Assembly: GCF_030936135.1 (NCBI RefSeq)
Contig: NC_082596.1
Location: 14,794,155-14,858,154, forward strand
Direction: 5' to 3'
DNA length: 64,000 nucleotides
Source: Gavia stellata
Taxonomy: Eukaryota > Chordata > Aves > Gaviiformes > Gaviidae
Part shown: one piece after another, positions 12,301-27,300 of the stretch
How positions within the stretch are numbered: position 1 is the first letter of the stretch
Layout: each line of letters starts with the position of its first letter
Made by a program: the position numbers and the translations under genes
The notes under the pieces: generated by a model
The model's input: the letters and a program-made list of their open reading frames with translations, nothing else
Database searches by the model: none
What the model was told of the DNA's origin: nothing

Positions 12301-15300
12301 GTGCTAAGCATGCCTGGGTAGCTTCTGATTTGGAGCTGGTTTATGTCTGGGTGGCTTGGAGCACAGGCAGAGCGGGGTTTCCTTCTGCTTACAAAATTGC
12401 ATGTAGATCTACCCCTAAATGCTTTGCTGTCCTTTATAAAACCCTTTTTGTCTCCTACAGTTGCATGCCTTGTTTTACATTTATAAATGTTCCCCTTTTG
12501 GGTGAAGTTCATAACAACGTGTTTTGTATTTGAGTTACAGGCATCTATAGTAGAGTCCAAGATAAATTCTGTTGAATTTTGTTACTTTTCAGTAAGCATC
12601 ATCTAGTGTAGATGTGCAAATTCTATTTGTTCCTGGTGCTCAGAAGTGAGATTGTTCATCTGGAACAAATAGCAAGGGAATAAATTATAAATATATATAG
12701 TATGTTTATAATTCAATGTATTGGTATGTCAGCTTTGCTTAAGATATGATGCATTAATTATATAGAAATTTCAAACACAGCAAATTACAGAGTTAAACTA
12801 GTTTCTGGGAACACTTGGTAAATTTCTTAGAGCCTATTTTATGTTTTTTTCTTAATACCGTGTGTATATAAATGTGCAATACGATACGGAGTTACCACAA
12901 GCTTCTCAATTCTTTTCAAAGTTGAATGATCATATGCAATCATCCATAATGCTAAATATAGCTCTTAACTTACTAAGCTGAAATTTTCTCTATGGCTGTT
13001 AGAGTAAGTGTTTATATGACGGGGAGTTAAGTATTTCTTCCTCCAACACAGTAAGTCTAGAGCACCTTCTGAATGTGGTGCCAGAGTTCTTCAGCATGGA
13101 AGAAGCTGACTGAAAAGAAGTTCAGTGACTAGTGGAATGGGCAGAGGGAAATGCAGCTTATCTTTTTCATGTTATTTGTAGCCTGTCTGACTATTTGTTA
13201 CCATGTTATCTTTCCTCAGATTGTTAAACTGACTGTTTATAGAATGCTTCCAAAAAACCTTCAGAGAAGAACTATGATGCAGAGGCTGCACCTTTTCCCA
13301 GAAGATGTGAGTAGTCATGCAGTTACATTTTCATTCCTGTGTGATTTTGAGGTGAAGAGAGAATGTTAGCAATAGCAAAACTCTTGTCATAAGGAGGTAA
13401 ATTAAGAAAAACCAAGCTGCTTTTTATTTATACATCTAAATGTAGTTGAAATGTTGATGCATTTTTCTTTACTATTTCACAAAATTGTGAGGTATAAGAC
13501 ATAGGTGAGATTGTCTTCTATATTTAGGTCAAACACTTATCATGAAGAATGCAGTAGTGTTGACAAATTTTGGTCTGGATTTGGGAGGGAATGGTGTTGT
13601 TTTTTAAACAATCGTATAGCTAAGACTGTTCTCACCTGCCTCAGGTTATTCCAGAAGATATACAGAAGAATCTTCTACAAGAGATTCCTCAGCCACGTGC
13701 AGTCCCCAAGAGGTTAGATGAATATACACCAGAAGAAATTGCTGCCTTTCCGAAGGTTTGGACTCCGTAAGTATCTTAGATTTTTTTTTTTTAAAAGGAC
13801 ACTTTGTCTGAATATGTACTATATAGGCTCTCACATTATCAGTAAGAAAAAAAAGTAATTATTTTTCTCTTTATGTCATTTTTTTTTGGAGAGATGAGGT
13901 CATTAAAGCAAAGAACTGTCATATTAGAAGAGAGTGGTTGCTAAGTTTTTTGTATTTCTGGCCTTTCTTTTAATGAGAAAAGCTTTACTTAAAATCATGT
14001 TTTCAGCTCTTTACTTCATCAAAAGGAGTTGAGTAAAAGATGAGTATAAAACTTCATTACCCTATTTGAGTTGTATGTGCTCTGTAATACGTAACTGTTA
14101 GCCATAGCCAAAGGAAACACCATGCATCCCTGTGAGGGAATGATTCATTGCCAGGGAGAACCCTTCAGATTGTCTCCAGAGGAAGGGAAAGAATTCTGCT
14201 AAATTAGACCTTGGAGAATGGATCTTTGGCAGGGAACATACCATGTGTTTATTTTGATAAATAGTTTCTCTTCCATGTGCAAAATCAGTTCCACAGTAGT
14301 TTTGTGGCATATCAATGAGTATTTGTGGTTTGCTTTATACCACCACATGCAGCATTGAGTCAACCTGCTAATGCATTACATTCAGGACATTTTCTGGTTA
14401 GTACGATTTTTCTTGTGTTCATTTTGAGAGTCCTATTTAGGATCAAGATCCCATTATGGTAGTCAACAGAGAAATTAATTTCGAAAGATGGCCCCTTTCC
14501 TGGTTATTCTAATGAGATTTAAGAAGAAATGTAACAAGTAGGGAGATGGGGAAAGGTATAAATAAGCTAACACCAGGACCAACTTGATGGTCTTGTCTCC
14601 AGTTAGATTACTGGTATTTCTATTTCTGTAGTAGTATTTAAAAGGTTATGTTTCTCTTTGTCCTGTAAAAAAGTGTTCCTGTGTACTTACTCCTACAGCA
14701 ATCCTAAAAAATAGACTTGGTATGAGTCTCCAATGGTATGTCGTCCTATTGAGTAGTTCCACTGAACCAGATGTTAGCTGCGTGGACAAAGGTCAGCTGC
14801 TGAAGTGGTAGTAACAGCTTATTTCTCATGAGTCTGCTTAAGATATGATCTCTCAGGTGTCTCAATAGCTGAATGATCACAGAACAGTCAAGGTTGGAAG
14901 GGATTTCTGGAAGTCATTTGGTCCAACCCCCCTGCTGAAGCAGGGCCATCTAGAGCTGGTTGCCCAGGACCATGTCCAGACCGTTTGTTACTATCTCCAA
15001 GGATGGAGACTCCACAATGTTTCTGGACAACCTGTTCCAGTGCTCAGTCACCCTCACAGTAAAAAAACTGTTTCCTGATCTTTGGACAGTACCTTCTTTG
15101 TTTCACTAAGTCTTGTTCAAATCAGTAGGACTTCAAAGTGCCAGAACTGAATACTTCCTATTTTTACAGGAGCATTTAATAGGTTCAGTGTAGATTTTCA
15201 TGTCTGGTTGATTGCAGAACACTGTTAGAGAATGATCTGCAGCAACTACATGGTTTAGATTTGTAGCTAGTAGCAAGCCTTGTATGGTAGAAAAAAAATC

Positions 15301-18300
15301 ATTGTACAATAGCGAAACCAGTAACCCCCTTTCAAACAAAGGAAGCCTTTAAATACAAAGAGAGGAGGCGTTTTATGTAGGAAGGTAAAGTTAATCTGGG
15401 GGAACAAAATTGAATTTGAATTAATGAAGAGAAGGGGAAACTCACATAAGAAAAATATTCTTAAATGGTCTGTCAGTAAAAAGAGAAAGTAAATAATTTT
15501 TAATGTGTAGTCTGAACTGTTGGTATACCTCTAAAAGCGGTCTGATGCTTTTTGCTTGCTAAAATTAATATTAAAGGGGGGTTTTGTGTGTTTCTTCTGA
15601 AGTAAATTAAACATTACAGCATGTATTTTCTCTGCATTATGAGACACTGCAAATAAGGGCATTTACCCTTCATAGGCAGCGGAGATAAGGCAGTAGAGAA
15701 TGTGGACAAGAGATGTAACTTTTCCAGAAGAAAACTGGTAATAAGATAACATAAATGAACACTTGAGTAGGACCTTCTTGCAATTCAAAAGCAGATTGTG
15801 CTCATAATTCCTTCTATGAGCCAGCAGCTCTCACTGCTTAAGCCAGACCAATACAATTACGAAATCCCGGGAATATATGTAGGACAACTGTCTGTATCTG
15901 TTTCGCGTATATTTATAGAATTTGTATTCCTTTTAGGGGAAAACTGAGTAGTGTTCCATTGTTCTGTCATATGTTTAACAGAAACTAAAATAATTTTTTA
16001 GTGAAACTTCTTAACATTAGTGGGCTTTTGCTTGCAAATTGTAGCAACGACAGGAGAAAGTTAGTCTGTGACTTCTATTTAGTCTTAAGTGAAAAAGCCT
16101 GGATAGAACTCTGTATTTATGTATAATGTGTATTTGTGCTTGCACAGCCACACACATAGTAGTCATATAGAGTTGCACTGATTTTGCATGTCAGAGATGG
16201 GATGAGACCTTTCATTTGTGGAATATTTTTCCTCTACTTTTAGTGATTGAACTTGGTGAAACGTGTGATGTCATGAGGGTTGTCTGTCTCGCATGACTAC
16301 TAAAGATGCACAGCATTTTGCTTTTGTCTTTTTGGGTCTTTTCCCTGTCTTGCAGTTAACGTGCAGGTTCTGACTAAAAGTTTTAAGTGGATTCAAAAAA
16401 GGGAAGTGTGTGGACATCAGTGGCTATGAAATATGGTTTTCCAGATGCGACTTATGGCTCAGGAAGTTGTAAATATTGCTGTATATTTATCTTGTTCCTT
16501 TAACTTTTTCTCTGTGCATTTACCACTGAGTTGATGGAACTTTGATGTGACCTAGAAGGGCAGATCTTACATGTGTACAGTAAATAAATGAGCAGTTGCT
16601 AAACAGCCTGTCTTATGATAAAATTTGAGATCTATTGTATTCCTAATGCTGGGCTTCTTTTAAGTGCCAAAGGCAAAGAGCTGTGGGAATGAAGTGAGTA
16701 GAGTATGATCTGGAGTCTTCCAGGTGATCAGTACCAACTTGTGCTCTTCTGCTCATTTTCAGTACGTAGAATTTAATGTGTTTTTTGGTAGGAAAAATTT
16801 AAATATTGGGTGAATGTTGTATGCGGAACACCTAAAAATAGTATGTTCTGCACACACCAAAAAAGCATGTTTGTTTACATATCAGTATCTAGACACTCCT
16901 TTGTGACAGTGCTTGCTTAATGTGGGTTGACTTAGGTCTTTGTTCTAAAATAGGGGAAGGGCATTGACAGCATAAAAAGAAGACCATTTTGGAAATTACT
17001 TGGGTTTTGTTGTATTTCTCCTACGTTCTCATGAATGTGGGTAATACTTTCAAAACCTTATTAAAAAGTCAGTTGTTCTTAGGCTCCTGATCCTAAATGA
17101 TACTAAAATAAAGTCTGTGCATCAGCTCTGTGTAATCTGAAGCACCCCAGTATTAAAGCGTCCGTTGAAAGGGAACAAAGTCCAGTAATGCTTTAAGTCT
17201 TCTTCAGGGTGGAAATAGGTAGATTGATTTTGACTTTTTCTAACCTGTATCAGTTACCCAAATTGCTGTGTTTGTTTTTATCCTCACTACTGGATGGAGT
17301 TGAAAATGCTGAGATCTCCTGGTTCCTGTGAGATTTCATTGGATTAGCCCTGAAGAAATTTAGACTCTGCACCAATGACCAGAATTCTACAGTACATTAG
17401 AGTAAAGCTGATAAGCCTCTCATGCTGTATGGTATATTATACTCTTGTATAACTGTCTTTAGTACTAGTAAAGATTCTCACATGATAATTTAGCACTGAA
17501 TTGGAAGCTGACACTTAGCTTTAACTAATTGGGAATGTCCCTTTTGTCAAAGGAAGCGGTGTTATGCTGCCAGAGCTTTTGAAATGCTTTTCTTTGTCCC
17601 CACGCACTGCCATAGTCTTTCTTGAGTTCATCTCCTCAGCACTGGGCCACCTTAATTGTGTTGACTTATGGGTGTGTGTGGCAGAGGACAAGTAAACTCG
17701 ATGCCATTTAGCAAAGTCATTGCTGTCAAACTAAGTTTCCTAATAGCTTCATGTTAGCATTGAGAAGACTGCTTGATCGTGTTGATCCTTGGGGAAAATC
17801 TGCAGGTAAAAACAATATTTTGAAGCTAGATTAGAAGCTAGAATTCCCCTCCTGTCATTTGTTGGAACCATTCCCTCTGGAGGAATTCAAAGCACAGACA
17901 AACTATATATTCCCTTTTTTGTATTTCTCTCCTTTGCAGTCTCATCCTGATTGATTTTTGGTAAGTGCTATCTGTATACAGTCTCCTTACTCCATGCCAG
18001 TTACAGAGGTTGTGGAGTGCTGCTGCCTTAGAAGCCCTGCAGCTGCAGCAGATTTTGAGGCTTTCAACTGAGAGGATCTTAGCGCTTCTCCTGTGCCAGG
18101 GGTGGGTGACTCAAGTGGTTATTCTGGTGAGAAGAACCAGAGGAATAGGTGGATCTGAAAGGAGTGGAATAGAGGGTCTGAAACAAGTGTGAGAGAATGC
18201 TAGAAAGGAGTGGAGTCAGTGGTCTCTGGGAGGGGTAGGGAAAAACAAAGGGGAGTTTGGGAGAACTTTAACGCTCTGAGTGGAGAGACTGGCCCAGAAG

Positions 18301-21300
18301 TTTCCCTTCAGTCAACTACTCTAGCTAGAGCCACTTTTAAAGGCAGGAGGACATACCTAACACTGCTACCTTACCTTTGCTGTGTTGAACTTTAGTCCCA
18401 CCTTCTTTTCTGCTTTCAGGAACTGGTAAGTCCTAGCAGAGGGATCAAGAATGAAAGTGGTTATCTACCATCTCTCCATTAGCCGCAGGGCTCATCGCTG
18501 TAGTTGCTGTTGTAATTTCAGCTTCTTGTCCTAGCCTGCAACCAGACCTTTGTGGATGTCAGATATTAGTGTCAGATAAGTTTTAATTTAACCTTCAGCT
18601 CACTTCTCTGGCAGTTTTCATGTTGGGAAGAGTTTCCAATTTGGAGTAATGGGAAAAATAATAATGCTTTTTTTCCTGAGGGAATAAATATATTACTGTG
18701 ATTATCTAGTACTCACAGTGCTATGGGGGGGAAGGGCTTAGTTATGAAATAAAAGATACAGAATTGAGCAAATCTGGTAAAGTAACTTTCTGATGTAAAG
18801 TAAAACACAGAAGTCTGTAAAAGGGGGTTTACAGAGTGAATTGTAGCAGTCACTGTTCTGATTAAAATGCCAGCTGGAGTGTCTGAGAATAGACAGCTTT
18901 GCACCAAAGGCACTAAAAGAAAGGCTGTATGAATGTCCAGCTGTAATAGACTCTGTGTTCTGAACTTTTTCAGTGTGTGTGAGCCCATGGAAGAAGAAGC
19001 GTTTGCATTATTCCTTTGAAAGACTGTAGAAACAATAAAGACTTAAGTATTTACATATTCTTTAATGGTGTCAGCTTCTTACACGTGTATAGCAAAAACA
19101 TTCTTTTAAAGATGAGTCAAAAAAGGGACAAAATATTGACAGCTTTGTTCAACAAAAACAAAGAGAAGTTAGTTAAACTATCATTGTATAAATCTGATAT
19201 CCTTTATAATTTTGAGATGTACTGAAAAAACAACTACCTGACATCAAAATTGTTTCAGAAGGGAACATGAGTTGTTTTTTGGAAATCCAAAGGAAGATAT
19301 GTGTATCTCTGAATACAAAACTGACTTTCTGCTTGGGCTCCTCATCATTTTATTCTTCTCCAGCTGACAGGCTGCCTGGAGAGGTTGTGGAATCTCCAGC
19401 CTTGGAGATGCTCAGAACTTGACTGCCTGAGTTCCTGAGCAGCCTGATGTAATGCTGAAGTTAGTCCCACTTGTGAGTGTGGTCCTTTCCCATGCAGATT
19501 ATTTTTTGTTTCTTTATATATGATGAAAGTAAACAAAGAGAGACAGTAAAATAGTTTAATAATTTAATAAACTGTGTTTAAAAACCCCAGTGCATAGGGG
19601 ACTGGTGACCACTCTGTTTAACACAGGGTGGGGGTTCAAAATGGAATTCGATTCCTCTGAGAGTGATTAAAAAAAGAAGAGGAGTTAGAGGGAGACACTC
19701 TTTGTGGCACATCTTCTTTCTGTAGAAAAAAAATAATTTAGTTAATATTAGTCCTTTAAAAATAGGTGTATCCTTTAATGGAAAAGATCAAATGAAAAGC
19801 ATAGCTTGATTAAAGGTATGTAAGGCTATAAAATACAGGTAAATACGACTACGACAAGAAAATTAATTTTTAAGGTTTACATTAAAACTTACACCCAAGA
19901 AATGCACCTCACTGTATATAAAATAGCCATAAGACAGAAAATAGGGAATGAATATAAATTACTGAATTTATATGAGAAGTTACTGGTATTAGGAGGAAAA
20001 GAGCCTTTTTCTCTTTAATCTGAAGTAATAATGTAAATAGTTTTAATTCCGAATGTGAAGAGAACATGCTCAATGCTGCTAATGATCTCATTGGACTTTT
20101 TACCTATATTTTGTATCAAAATGTCTTGCAATAGGTTTTGGGTTTTTTTTAAAGACTATTTTGCCAGTAATTGGAGATTGACACACCATAGACCAATATA
20201 AGATATCCAAGTGGAATGCTGGAACAGAGAAACATTTTTTAAGGAAAGCACAGATCCCATATGGAAACCTAGCAAATTGTTTGTTTTTCAGAGTGCAGAG
20301 CCTTCCCGTCACCTCTCCTTTCACCACAGCAGAGTTCATGATCGGACATCAAGTGGGATCCCACTCTATGAAAGCAGAGAATTAAATGTCAGCATTTCCA
20401 GTGAGAGAGATTTTCTTTGAGCATTCTTTCCTTTTATCCGTAACCTGAACCAATTGACTTCCCAAATTGTGCAGAGCTTCTCTCTTAGATCTTCTATGGA
20501 GAGGTCTGAAATAAGTGTCGTGGAAACCCGTGTAGATAGAGGACAGTTAAATTATGTCTTTTCCAAACACATTTAGAGGGGAGAAAGATCAAAAACTAGT
20601 TTCTTTGATGGGGTTTGATTTTTGTAGCCTCTTACCATGAATCAAACCATTATTACAAGTGTGTTTCAAGTTTCAGATTGTATGTCTTTTAAATGAGTTT
20701 TAAACAGAAATCATCACAGAATTTGCCAGTCACATATGACTAAGCAAACAATTCTGTTCCGTAAAAGCAAGGATACATCAGATTCATGGGTAAATTTTCC
20801 TGTTATATACCATTTTAAAGTTGTTTAACTGTCTGGGTATATGTATTTTTTTTAGACAGTTTTAAAGGCAGGAAATTGTTTTTGAAGAAGTATTTAAATA
20901 AGAATATTACCAAATATATAGAACAGCAGCTCTGTGTTGTTCCAGTTAGATGGATGCATTCCTGAGAGTTTCCCTTAAGAAAGCAGAGCCGTCTGATTTC
21001 CAGCAGTGCACCCGGGCTGGTGCTGGTGTGCATACTGAGCGCCTGTTCCACTGCCAGCCTTAATGGGAACTCTTCTCGGGCCAGACAGCCTCTCACTTGT
21101 CCTTCTGGGAAAAAAGCCCTTGAACACTTTTGACGTTTTTAAAACTTGATGTATTGTAAACTCTGAAATTTGGTTTAAGAAAACCAAACACCTTTTTAAT
21201 GTTTATTTTTCTGAGTAACTTGCCTGATTTCTGGCTCCCATCTGTACATCCTGCTTTGAGGCAGGAGGTTGCAGAACCTGGTCTGAAGCCATAATTTTGT

Positions 21301-24300
21301 TTCAGCTGAGCAGTGTGGGCTGGGCAGGGTCTTGGTATTGACACTGCGTGTCGCACCCGTGGCATGGCACACAGATTCTTGGTAGTTCATCAGCAACGCT
21401 CCATGGCTTTGAAAGCAGAGAATCACAATGTTCTCAGAAATAAAAGTTTGTAGCAAGCATGTTGGACACCTAGGAGTCGCAGATGGCTCTGATAATCCTC
21501 TTATGCATCCTTTGCTAATGATAACTTCCACTTCCAGTTCTTCTCTTGCTTTGTGTTCCTTAAAGCCAGCCTTGCCAACTCAGGCCACCTGAAGCCTACT
21601 GCTGATGTTCCTAGCAAACAGATTTGTAGGAATTGGTAAACAGAAAGGCTTTCAGATTAAGAGATCCTCTCGGCCACAGTTGCCTTTTCTGTTTGTTGTC
21701 TTACAAGATAACTGCAACAGTAGTTGTCTTGCACAATTCTACTATTTCTAGTGTAAGTTCCTATTTTTAGTTACCCAAATTATTTCTGGGATGTAGTAGT
21801 AACAGAGCTGAAGAAGAAGTCAGATATCCAGGATATGTGGCTGAAATAAAACAGTACTTTTATAAATGCGAGGTGCTGGCAGGTTTTTTTATGAAGCTTT
21901 TTGCCTGTTAATTTTTTCAGGGAACTTTACAAGGAGCCAACACCAAAAGACATCTTGCATTATATTAGATACAGAAATTATATTTGGAGTATTTCCAGTG
22001 ATGTGCTGCATTACAAAGATTGTAACTTACAGTTAAAACCAAGTTTATAAAATACTTTTTCTTCTACAATGAAATATAATGTATAATACATGAAAAATTG
22101 TGGAAGTGGTTACTCCAGCTATTTTTATAAGGACCATCTCGAGTTTATTTTTGAGCCTTTAAAAATTCTGCACTGAAATAAACTTACTCGTCCAGCCTTT
22201 TTCTTAGTTCCTGCATAGTTGCAGAGTGTGTCTCCAGCTTTTTGGGTTTTGAATTGTGTTTGTAGTGTGCCTCGCGTGGTAGTGTTTGGTTCTTATCTTG
22301 GGCTATGGGGTATTTCTGTAACAGGAATAAGTACTGCCCCTCCAACTTGAGTGCTCATCTTCTCTTACAAAGCAGGGCTGGCGTGTATCAGTTTTGAGAG
22401 AAGAGGTGGCCAACACAAACTTCTGTGAAAGACTGGAGCCGGTCTTACTTTTTCCTAAAAACAAACTGTATAAACCAGGAAAAAGCTGTCATGCCAATAC
22501 AGCCCAGTTCTATTCCAACGTACTCTTCGAGGAATCCCTCTGGAAGTTCATTTTCTGTGGCTTTTTTGGTTCTTGGTAGGAATTCCAGTAACTAACTGGA
22601 GATTAACCCCCATTAAAATCTGGGAACCGTCACTGATAACTTTTTTTTATAGTAAGGGCATAAAAATATCTCAGGATTTTGTGTAGCATCTTGCTTGACA
22701 GGAGACTTGAAGTGAACTAAGTCCTACATTTCAGGTAACCAGAGCTGGATCTTAATTTCTGTGGACAAAAAGCCACACAGCTACTTGAGAAGAAAACTGC
22801 TCTCCTCTACATTAGGTTTCAACTGCAGGCAGCAGCTGGACACTGATTGAGAAGGGTCAGTAGCTTAATCATCTTAAAAATCGGACAAATTCATGTTTAG
22901 ATTGTTTAGCCTATTAAAATGAATTACTGGCTTTTCTCTAGCGTGCGTGAAACACACCAATGCTATTGATTCTCATACGCTTTACCTGGGGCAGCTTACG
23001 TTGTATCTAAAACTAGAGTTGAAGGTAAAGAGATTTAATAAATTGGTAACTTGGCACTTTCACTTCAGCTGTCTGAAGAGGCTCTCAAGAAGAAAGTTGC
23101 AAAGTTACTTTCCCCTTCCCCTAAAATCTGTTGATCTCGTATGCAAGAATAGAAACTAAATTAATGGGAATTTGACAAGCAATATGAGAATGGTTGTATA
23201 TGACACTGTTGAACTACTTGCCCAGATGAAATTAGAATTAGATTATTTTTTAATTGCTCTTTTATAAATGTCTAGATTTGTTTTTTTCACTTTTGGTGCT
23301 GACAGTAAGTCTGGAAAGCATTTCACCATTCCTTTACCCACTTCCCTGGTTATTTGAAGAATAACATAATTCTTTGGACAAAGCCAAGTGTACAGTGCTG
23401 TTCTTTCTACAGTCCTACAGTTTTTAGCGGAATATATCACTTAAAGAAAACCCTTTCATTTGCAAAAAGTATCATCTTACCAAGATTAAGTTTACATGTA
23501 CCTTGCATTGATTTAACTTAAATCATTTTCCAGACAGAATTTATATAATCCAGGTCAAAATCTGGGATTGACAGTAATTTTTAAACAGCTTAATTCAGTT
23601 CTGCTTGATTTGTTTTTAGGGAAACTGGGGTTGTAACCAGTTTATTTTAAATTGTAATAAGCCATTCTTAATTAAGAGTAATTAAATGCATATTAGCATT
23701 GGTTTAGATAACTTGATTTATGGACACTTTTTAAAAATTAAAACAAGTGCTGGTTTTATGTAGAAAAATACCCAAGCTGCAGTCGAGGACTACTAAAGAT
23801 TTATCTTAAGCTTTGTGTGCGCAGGAAAGGGTTAGTCACTATAGATGTACTGGCGTAACAGTATCAGTAAAGCCACCTTTTCTTACCCTGTTTTGTTACT
23901 AAATGCAGCTTCTGTTACTGTGGTTTATTCTCCAAGTGAAATAAGTTATACTTGTAGAAATGCTTTTTAGCCAAGAAGATAGTCTGCATAAGAACCAATA
24001 TGGAAAAGGTTCTTTTGCCCCCAAGCAGAGCAAGAAGTTCACAGTTTAGAATAGGCCAAGGTGATTACTGGAAATTTAATGATGGTGTAAATATCATTAC
24101 CTGTTTCACTGATGATTTTACCAGAGGCATAGAGCTACCCTGGGGTAGTATGTACATCTTGAGTAGAAAAATGATTCAACTCCCCGCCAGCTCCAAACTC
24201 TGTTGATATTTGAGTGTAACCACATAATTTAGTTTTACAGAGAATGATAGCCACGTCTACTCCTTGGGTTTTGATTTACTAGTGTAACTAGTCAAACAGA

Positions 24301-27300
24301 TGAAATATGTTCAGAAATTCCCTTTAGCTATAGTGTACTTACCTAATAGCTATTGACTTTGGCACAGCTTGTGAAGTCTACCTGAAAAATATATATATTC
24401 CTCTTGTTTTGGAGTTTACAGTAAATTTTGGCTCTGTGTTGAAGTCCATCTTTTAAGTTTGTCTAAAAAAATGAATCTTAAGATACTCAAAATTTTATAG
24501 TTGTATTCATAAATTAATGTTAAAAAGTATGCCAGATAGACCTCAAATTTCATGCTATGTGTATTGTACAACATTTTTTTACAAAAACAAATTATTTGGA
24601 ACCTTTTGTTAAAAGAAAAGGCTAAAAAACACCTATTGTCATTAATAAGCGGACATGAAAGATGAGCCATAGAATTATCCTGTGTAAGCAGCCGACTGTC
24701 ATCAGTTAGCAATAATCCCACATTCTTGTGATTGTGATTTCCATAAATATGAAGAGCATTACAGTAATACTGATCCAGTGTGCCTGCTACCTCACAGAAA
24801 TTGGATTGAAGAGTGGCTGAGGGCTAGATACTAAGTGGCGTGATCAATACACAAAATCTTTTCACTAATTGGTCTTCCCCTATCTGTCGTCTTCTGTTAG
24901 AAACCATTTTGTTTATAAACTCACCTAAAAGACACATTTATGAGCCAGTGAATATCATTGGTTAAGTACTTAACAAATTTGAGGGTAGTTCAGAAGTACT
25001 TTAACGCTAATTAAACTCCATTTCTTTGTGGGGTTTAGTTTTTCAGCCAAGTTTGGAGAGATTTTATCCCTGTTGTTACTTAGAATTCTTGAAATCTGTG
25101 TAGGAAAATCATGCAGAGCTTCTGTAAAACTACACAGTCATCCGGAAGACTCATTCAGCTGTTTGGGGAACTCTCCACTGTTCTTCAGGAAACAGGGGGG
25201 GGAAAAAAGCCAGTGGAAAAAAATCTATCATAGCAGCCACAGACCTAAAATCCTCTAGCATGAGTTACTCTTAAAACTTTTTGATAATTGAGTTAAGACT
25301 GATACTTTTTTTTTTTTTTATGGATAACCCATGCAAATGGGACTCCTACCAGACATGAAATTTTTCAAGTAATAGGGAGCATTGCACAGACTGTGAATGG
25401 ATGCGATGGATGTGCCTTTCATACAGGATGGTTATTAATTTTTATGGGGTTTTTAATGCATCTGGAGTGGTTTTTCTCATTCATGGAAGCAGTGAAATCT
25501 TAACAGACTTCTAAGCCTGTGCTTTTCAACTTTTGCTCTTGTACCACTGCTTTCATCTCTTTGTCAGTTTACTAGTGTGCAGCATTAGTTAGCCTTAAGG
25601 CACTGACCTTTTACAGTGCTGATGCAAGGTTAAATCCTTTCTGAACACGCATTGTTATTGCTGGTGAGATTGCAGAAAGTACAGGGAACTCTGGCTCTCT
25701 GGGTCACGTTCTTGAATGGTGAGATAATTGCCTGCAGGTGAAGAGAAAAATGCAATTTGAGATCTTCAAAGCTTCCAAACCAGGTGTGCATTGCCGAGTC
25801 AAGAACAGGTATTGACAGGTCACTTCTTCAGCATTGACAATCTTGTTCCTTAGCAGAGGCAGCTTTGAAACCATTAGTTAGCAATCATGAAGACATGCGT
25901 GTAAGCACTCAGATGACTGTAGCAACTCCATGAAATTTTACTTTGTATAACTTCTTTTGAAATTCCTTGGACAATGCAACCTAACAACAAAACTATTCTG
26001 AGTAGAGATTGTTTATGGAGAGATGACTCTCCAGTTTTTCTGACCTTGAAAGAAGATATGGTCATGTTATCAAATGCTATTTTATCAGCAGCATGTGGTT
26101 GAAAAAACTAGGCAGGTATGTAACTTCTTTTGGAAGAAGAAGAGCAACATCTATTATAAATTATATTGTTATAGCTAATCCCAATGCATTTAGAAGTTCT
26201 AAGAAACAGAATAATTTGGGCTAAAATAAATAGTTTTGAAGAAGTATTCTGAGGTATTAAAAATTAAGAGAAAATATTTTTTAAAGGATTGTCTGAAATC
26301 AAAATGCTGTAAAGGTTTGTAAAATAACTTCTTTACATATGAAATAGACAGTGTCATGTGTTACTCTAGAGCCTTAACCTTATTATTTCTTTGAAGTAAG
26401 TAATACTATTTTTTATCTGTCTGCTGTAAGGACTGTATTTCAAGGTGTTCTCTCACTTGCCTAGAAATAAGGTGGTGAAGTTGGCCTATATATTTTTGAA
26501 ATCAAGATAGTTGCAGTATAACGCAGACTGGTGATTACTTAGATTTGGCCTTCATGGAGTAACACCACCCCCTTATTTTATTTTCTTTTTTCTAAGGCTG
26601 TTTTACCTCCACAGAACATTGCTAGGCAAAGGAAAACATCTTTGCTGGAATGTGCTGACAAGAATTTAATAAAGATGGAACTGTGCAGCAAGTCTGTTCA
26701 GACTTGATGGCAATAAATATTCACTCCAGGAGTTGAAAATTGAACACATTTAACTTTTGGAAAGGGTCTCTGTTCTGTCCACTTTGACAGGAAAAATACC
26801 CTAGGAAGAGCACATTTCACATTATACTGAAAAAGAGTATTGAACATACATCATAGACCTACTTGCATACTTGCAACTTTTTGTATTGTTAGTTTCTGTT
26901 TGCCAGCCGAGATATTCAGAGGCTGAGGTCATAGCTTCATGAGCATTTCTTCTGGCAAAAAGGCTGTTTTAAGTATCATCCATCACTTTTCCTGCCTTTC
27001 CATTCTGCTTGTGTAGCAACAGAATAAAGAGAATCGGGGAACTGACCTAGGTTAAAGATAACCTTGTTTTATGCAGCTGCACAGGGTGGTGTACGTTAGA
27101 GTTGGTGGGGCTTGTAAGGGAAGCTGCATAAGTTCTTCTTCTTCTAACGTGTATGATCACCAAACTTCAGGATTACTTTAGCACAGGTAGTTTAAGCTCC
27201 GTTTGGAGTAAATAAAATGAATCTTTAAGTAAAGTGCTCTGGGAAAGCCCTGCCTTTCTTCACTGACTTGAGAAATGACTTGAAGAGATGTACCTCCTTA

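Larger units (their letters stand above)
5141..13219 (+). other. MRPL13: MRPL13 intron (8.1 kb) with three CR1 fragments
   Basis: This long AT-rich intron carries CR1 fragments at 7894-8070, 8145-8364 and 11584-11988. It also has a T/G-rich tract at 8211-8304 and a 19-bp tandem duplication at 11379-11416. Outside these I see only unique sequence with no recognisable exon. Confidence 0.8.
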